This document shows positions 59,528-63,155 of a stretch of 63,155 nucleotides of DNA, one piece after another. The stretch is from Thermoplasmata archaeon (GTDB lineage Archaea > Thermoplasmatota > Thermoplasmata > Methanomassiliicoccales > Methanomethylophilaceae). Position numbers and translations under genes: made by a program. The stretch is taken from contig SUSZ01000009.1 of assembly GCA_015063165.1 (NCBI GenBank), positions 1 to 63,155 of the forward strand, given 5' to 3'. Below the pieces are notes generated by a model. It was not told where the DNA came from, searched no databases, and saw nothing but the letters and a program-made list of their open reading frames with translations. The stretch's first letter is position 1. Each line of letters begins with the position of its first letter.

Positions 59528-59767
59528 TTACAAAGACTTGAGCTTATTGTGAAATATCAGAACTAGGAGAAGCATTATAAAGCAGCAAATTGGAACTATC
59601 CAGTTTGCAATCCAGACACACCCATCGCCTAGTACTCCTTCTCTGACCAATACAGAGATACCTGAGGCGATCATGATAACGAGTATTATTGATGCAACAA
59701 TTGCCCATGCTTTCCACGTCCATCTTTCGCGAGTCAGTATTTCACCCTCTTCATCATTGAGGACGTA
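59528..59767 (-). CDS. two-helix membrane protein without clear start (immunity-like?)
   Basis: On the minus strand the frame reads ERWTWKAWAIVASIILVIMI and WIANWIVPICCFIMLLLVLI, two clear membrane helices, ending KSL-TAA at 59528. Between an upstream in-frame TAG (about 59767) and the first residues there is no ATG, GTG or TTG, so translation may depend on a shift from the ATGATG at the end of the preceding gene or on a non-standard start. Too short and irregular for ordinary gene calling. Directly downstream of the glycine-zipper protein, so it could be its immunity protein. Confidence 0.4.
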   Translation of the reverse strand, partial: YVLNDEEGEILTRERWTWKAWAIVASIILVIMIASGISVLVREGVLGDGCVWIANWIVPICCFIMLLLVLIFHNKLKSL

Positions 59768-60401
59768 TATCTACCAAACTCGGTGAACAGAAAAAGTCAA
59801 AGGTAAAGCCAAATATGGAGTATGAATCCATAATTTTAACTATAGCAACAATGCCGTCTTGCCAATCCAGTCCTTCCATAATGGCAGTAGTTAGGCCGCC
59901 TTCAATGGCAGCTAAAATAATGGCTCCCGCGGCACCACCTAAAACTGTGCCTAATGCGGGAACTACGCTCCCTACGGCAGCACCTATCGCAGCACCAATA
60001 GCGGCAGCACCTCCGCTCATTATCATTGATACAGAAACACTATCGAGATAGATATATAAGTCATGTCCATGAAGCTCGGCTCCAAATGAACCAGAACGAC
60101 TCTGCTCCGCAAATTCAACATTTACGATTCCGTTCTCTGACGTAATTGAAATGGAACTGCCCATGATTACGCTCATTATTAGAACGTAATCATCGTAGTT
60201 AATTCCATACTCTTTTCCAATGGTTAAATTGAAATCTTCTGCAGTATCATTTAAATACTGAGTTATCAGGCAGTTAATGTCAATTCTGTCGCCCTCGTCT
60301 CCTATAGCGTCAACCGATTGCCCAGTTGATGCTATTACAGGGACACACAGTATGACCATGACTGCAAAAACAGACATAACCATTCTGATCCCATTATTCA
60401 T
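59754..60401 (-). CDS. secreted glycine-zipper protein, bacteriocin-like
   Basis: 215 residues from ATG 60401 (GAGGTGA upstream). Signal peptide to about 32 (SVFAVMVILCVPVIASTGQS). Mature N-terminal domain of about 90 residues, then a Gly/Ala-rich zipper (GGAAAIGAAIGAAVGSVVPA, followed by LGTVLGGAAGAIILAAIEGG) typical of pore-forming peptides and membrane-inserting toxins. C-terminus FCSPSLVDIRPQ. Low GC, divergent from a TetR gene. Archaeocin-like activity is inference; a harmless surface protein is the alternative. Confidence 0.5.
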   Translation of the reverse strand: MNNGIRMVMSVFAVMVILCVPVIASTGQSVDAIGDEGDRIDINCLITQYLNDTAEDFNLTIGKEYGINYDDYVLIMSVIMGSSISITSENGIVNVEFAEQSRSGSFGAELHGHDLYIYLDSVSVSMIMSGGAAAIGAAIGAAVGSVVPALGTVLGGAAGAIILAAIEGGLTTAIMEGLDWQDGIVAIVKIMDSYSIFGFTFDFFCSPSLVDIRPQ

Positions 60402-60540
60402 GTAATCACCTCTTGAAACATTGCCCTCCAAGGGCTATGAAGATATTTGCTAGAGTTTATTTAAGAAAGAGTTACGTGGTGAATCACTAGTGAGTCTTCA
60501 CATACCATCATTTTTTATCAAACGCCACCTTTTTCATGAC
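60402..60540. promoter_or_regulatory. divergent promoter region
   Basis: A/T-rich spacer between the divergent glycine-zipper and TetR genes. TTTATTTAAG (60457-60466) is a TATA-like element. The TetR-type protein presumably binds here. Confidence 0.4.
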
Positions 60541-61116
60541 ATGGCTAATAAAAAAGACTCCATCCTAGAAACGACTATAAAACATATTGCGATATATGGA
60601 GATTCTTTTTCAACAGAAAGAATAGCAGGAGATGTTGGATGCTCGCAATCTCTTATATTCAGATACTATCACAATAAGGAAGAATTAATGAGAATGTGTT
60701 TTGATAACATCTGTCATGACATACTAGAGGTGCTAAAAAACATTTCCTTTCCATTGGAGGTAACTCCTGACTCCATAGATAATTACATATTGGAAATGTG
60801 GGACGCTTATATGATGTATCTCGAATCCAATGAGCATAAAGCAAAAACGTATGTGTTTTTCATAAACAGAGGATACAGATACCCGACAGGGTATCTTAAT
60901 CCGAACATGGTTGTCCGCAAGATCCTTGGAGATGAATATGACGTGGTTACGAAAATGTGTCCCGATTTCGTTTTTAAATCTGGATATATAATAATTATGT
61001 CGAATCTTATCGTGTCTAGCGATTTCAAAAAATGGTTTACGGACATCGAAGAACTCGATTTGAAAGTACGTAATGTGATAAGTCATGGCATTATGCACAA
61101 TAATCGAGAAGCATAA
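60541..61116 (+). CDS. TetR-family transcription regulator
   Basis: 191 residues. The N-terminal HTH FSTERIAGDVGCSQSLIFRY followed by YHNKEELM is a textbook TetR domain. The ligand-binding part is unassigned. ATG 60541 puts the usual 10 residues before helix 1; a GTG at 60490 is possible. A/T-rich with codon use unlike the GC-rich neighbours, so likely acquired with the glycine-zipper gene. Confidence 0.8.
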   Translation: MANKKDSILETTIKHIAIYGDSFSTERIAGDVGCSQSLIFRYYHNKEELMRMCFDNICHDILEVLKNISFPLEVTPDSIDNYILEMWDAYMMYLESNEHKAKTYVFFINRGYRYPTGYLNPNMVVRKILGDEYDVVTKMCPDFVFKSGYIIIMSNLIVSSDFKKWFTDIEELDLKVRNVISHGIMHNNREA

Positions 61117-61671
61117 ATGATGCTGCTGGCATAAACTACCTGTCCTTTCATCCGCGTTATTGTTTCAGTTCTTTATTCTCTATACAAAATCTTCCAGTTT
61201 TAACTCCGGCTATCCTCATCGAGTCGGCGCCCGCCCCGGGGCTCGCTGCGCTCGCCCGAGCCGTCCGCTGCCGTCCGGAGGGCCCATTGTATGGGATTGG
61301 GCAGCGCGTCCGCGATTGACAAATGCGAAGGAACATCGGTTATCCGGTGAAGAAAATGGATGGCTGCAGCTAAGGCAACAGAAAATAGAATACGGGCCGG
61401 AAATGGTCAAAGAGAAGAATGACCGAGCGTTAAGGAATGGGATTGTTGTGTGAAAGTCCCAGATTTATGCAGGCCTGGATGAGGAACGATGGAAATCATT
61501 CGCCTCCCTTTGCCTCTCGAGATTCCAAGCCGGTCTTGTCCGTGATGAGCCCATTTGCTTTCTTGTGGCAAGGCGCATTGCCATAATGACGCAATACCCT
61601 TTCCCTTTGGAAAGAGGATTGTCATCAAGGATTCCTTTAGGGGCTCGATCACGGCCTGGTAGTTGAACCAT
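61117..61671. other. region of degenerate coding fragments
   Basis: No intact gene. A GC inverted-repeat block lies near 61230-61270. On the minus strand, 61480-61680 shows coding-like pieces in three frames (EWFNYQAVIEPLKESL; KGKGYCVIMAMRLATRK; NGLITDKTGLESREAKGGE), as left by a decayed gene, perhaps a transposase, though I cannot name it. Confidence 0.35.
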
Positions 61672-62105
61672 TCAGGCCTGTTTTCCCAGAGTTTTCCTGT
61701 TGACGGAATCACAAAGCCACTGTTTTGTGTACTCCAGGGCGTCGCAGTAGTGGAAGGCTTGATCCCCCACGGTGGCCGCCATTGGCAGGTCCACGGTCTG
61801 AAGGGAGACGCAGTTGTTGAAGGCGCTAGCTCCCGCGGAGACGACTGTCCAGTCGACTTCGCCGAAGCACACCGTGCCGTACACATGCTTGGGGCTGCCC
61901 ACGCATTTGACTATCTCGACCTGGTGCGAGCCCTCGTCCGTCAACTCGTAGTCGATGCCGTCTACAGTGAACGCTTCGGCGTCCTCTGCGACGGATATGG
62001 CCGCTAGGGCGGCGACCAGGGCCAGCGTTAGCGCGACCCACGCGGCGAGCCCTCCCAGGCGGGGCGCCGCCTCGCCCCCTCCTTGACGCAGACTTCCTGT
62101 CCCAT
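61672..62105 (-). pseudogene. truncated BspA-like surface protein
   Basis: ATG 62105 begins MGQEVCVKEGARRRPAWEGS and soon hits a stop. The adjacent frame carries the signal peptide (WVALTLALVAALAAISVAED) and then EAFTVDGIDYELTDEGSHQV and ASAFNNCVSLQTVDLP with AFHYCDALEYTKQ, a BspA-type LRR. A frameshift near the start and loss of the rest of the repeats make it a remnant. Confidence 0.55.
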
Positions 62106-62980
62106 ACGTATCCGCCGAAGCATCCTCCGCACTGGTCCCTCCCCCAGCAGGGGTTGGACTCCCTCCAGTTGGAGCAGCCTCTCCGCAGGCATGACCTGCA
62201 CGTCCTCTCGTTAGGGTGCATCGAGAGGTTGGCTAGCGCGGGGACATCGCATTTAAGCTTCAGCCGTATCCCCGGTCTCTCCGCGCACTCGCATATCTGG
62301 GTGAACATGAGGTTCGGTTCCAGGATGCCTGGTATCCTCCCCATGAGATTGATTTTCTTCGCCTCATCCTCGGTCATCGTCCTGGAGAACGGCCTGAGGG
62401 CCGGCGTTCCGTACACGTAGTGCTCCCTCCACGCGAGCATCTCCTCCGGGAGCATGTTGCGGTAGCACTCAATCGCAAGGTGCTCCAGGTCGAAGGAAGG
62501 GTCGTAGGGGTGGCGATCGTACCTGCGGACCTCGTCGTCGCTGCGGATCTCCGCCGCCCACTCGCCGGACGGCAGGTCCAGGACGAGGACGTCGCCCTCG
62601 ATCCTCGCGCCCCTGACCTCCTGGTGCTCCAGGGGGCGGAACTGCCTTCCCTCGTGGTAGTAGTGGCTCAGCGGATAGGGGTCTATGAAGTCCTTCGCGT
62701 TCCCGTCGTGGTCCACGAGCTTCTCCAGCCCTATCCCGTTCTGCCACCATATCCTGGCGCTCCATCCCCTGCACCAGGAGTTGTATGTGGCATCCTTGTC
62801 TATCTCGAGGCACCTCAGCCACATGCCTTTGCCGTTGGGCATAGCGTTCAGCGACTCTACTATGGCCTCCGCGTCTGTCCTGCAGAGGCTGCGGCGTCCG
62901 TCGTATCCCTCGAGCCATCTCCTCCCTGCCGTCGCTTCTGTCGATTCGAAGGCCAGCAGGCTCGTCTGCACCGATCCCAT
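62028..62980 (-). CDS. hypothetical protein with Cys-rich C-terminus
   Basis: Starts at ATG 62980 with AGGTGATCAG upstream. About 295 residues look coding (SWCRGWSARIWWQNGIGLEK, REHYVYGTPALRPFSRTMTE), ending in a possible zinc knuckle set (CRSCLRRGC, CGGC). The same frame stays open to 61826, but the part after about 62090 is an Arg/Gly shadow of the BspA remnant. The end at 62028 assumes a shift to the frame that has TAA there; the true end is uncertain. Confidence 0.5.
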
Positions 62981-62998
62981 CTGATCACCTGTAAGGGT

Positions 62999-63020
62999 CC
63001 CCGCGGGTCTCCCCGCGGGG
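62999..63020. terminator. palindromic hairpin CCCCGCGG/CCGCGGGG
   Basis: Strong 8-bp stem between the hypothetical gene's start and the 3' end of the group II intron. On the minus strand it lies directly downstream of the intron, in the 3' exon. Confidence 0.5.
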
Positions 63021-63036
63021 TTTGATGGTCAGTCGA

Positions 63037-63155
63037 ATAAGGACAACCCCTCACGGGGTTGCCCTCTTCAAGGAACCGTACGTGATAGTTTCCCATCATA
63101 CGGCTCGGACCCAGAATAACCGTGTTTCTCACGGCGGTCATAGATAGTACCTCTT
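63037..63155 (-). mobile_element. 3' end of a group II intron (domains V and VI), runs off the window
   Basis: On the minus strand 63106-63073 is exactly 34 nt, starting GAGCCGTATGATGGGAAACT and ending ACGTACGGTTC. It has the AGC-type triad, GAAA tetraloop and the 5'/3' pairing of domain V. A 10-bp stem, GGGCAACCCC-GTGA-GGGGTTGTCC, follows as domain VI, and the intron probably ends TTAT at 63037. The catalytic upstream domains and any reverse transcriptase lie beyond 63155. Confidence 0.8.

Noticed and set aside
61407-61886. 159-residue minus-strand ORF
   Set aside because: Its N-terminal half overlaps the BspA-like remnant in the wrong frame; only short coding-like pieces remain.
1-63155. 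CRISPR array or cas genes, rRNA genes
   Set aside because: No regularly spaced short repeats, no Cas motifs and no rRNA sequence were seen.

Overview
The window looks like a chromosomal segment of a methanogenic archaeon of the Methanomassiliicoccales (Thermoplasmata, probably Methanomethylophilaceae). Supporting signs are archaeal housekeeping genes (eL41, an intron-containing tRNA-Trp whose intron is a box C/D guide RNA), GGTGA/GGAGG ribosome-binding sites, high GC, many InlB/BspA-type surface proteins, and a genome-wide style avoidance of TAG as a stop codon. No convincing gene here ends in TAG, yet three operon genes carry an internal in-frame TAG. That is what is expected if UAG is read as pyrrolysine in this lineage. 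The taxonomic call is inference.

Layout. 1-8.3 kb: tRNA-Ser, then an amino-acid operon (ACT regulator, homoserine dehydrogenase, citramalate synthase, ACT/UPF0237, UPF0210). On the minus strand follows a translation cluster (tRNA-Trp with guide-RNA intron, ribosomal protein eL41, tRNA-Arg, a membrane protein). Then come a RecG-C-like regulator and dapB. 8.4-12.3 kb: a VWA/DUF2201-like protein, a MoxR AAA ATPase and a short LRR/ankyrin-like protein in one operon, then flavodoxin. 12.3-17.3 kb, minus strand: a CapA-SGNH hydrolase and a PP-loop/Sel1/hexapeptide-transferase fusion with internal UAG, probably for envelope glycan modification.

17.6-31.7 kb: a tightly packed, one-direction accessory element. 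It encodes small proteins, a four-repeat protein, secreted and membrane-anchored Ig/InlB-type proteins, several small membrane proteins, a FtsK/HerA-like ATPase and an HUH-type replication initiator. The last has a UAG between its HUH motif and its candidate catalytic tyrosine. I read the block as an integrated plasmid or membrane-virus-like element; no integrase or att sites were found. 31.8-33.1 kb holds toxin-antitoxin-like genes and remnants.

33.4-54.4 kb: surface proteins. A six-gene, 17-kb operon (37.4-54.4 kb) joins a 2,648-residue InlB-repeat protein, a BtuF-like binding protein, a PQQ-type propeller protein, a BtuC-like permease, a BtuD-like ATPase and a BspA-like protein. Three of these carry transcobalamin-C-like (DUF4430-type) domains, so the operon looks like a corrinoid capture and import system.

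54.7-63.2 kb: a mosaic of small toxin-antitoxin-like modules (two more copies of a MATxSF-protein/GNAT pair, one decayed), a PemK-like protein, a low-GC island with a TetR regulator divergent from a glycine-zipper secreted protein (bacteriocin-like), a broken BspA gene, and, at the right edge, domains V and VI of a group II intron whose body lies outside the window.
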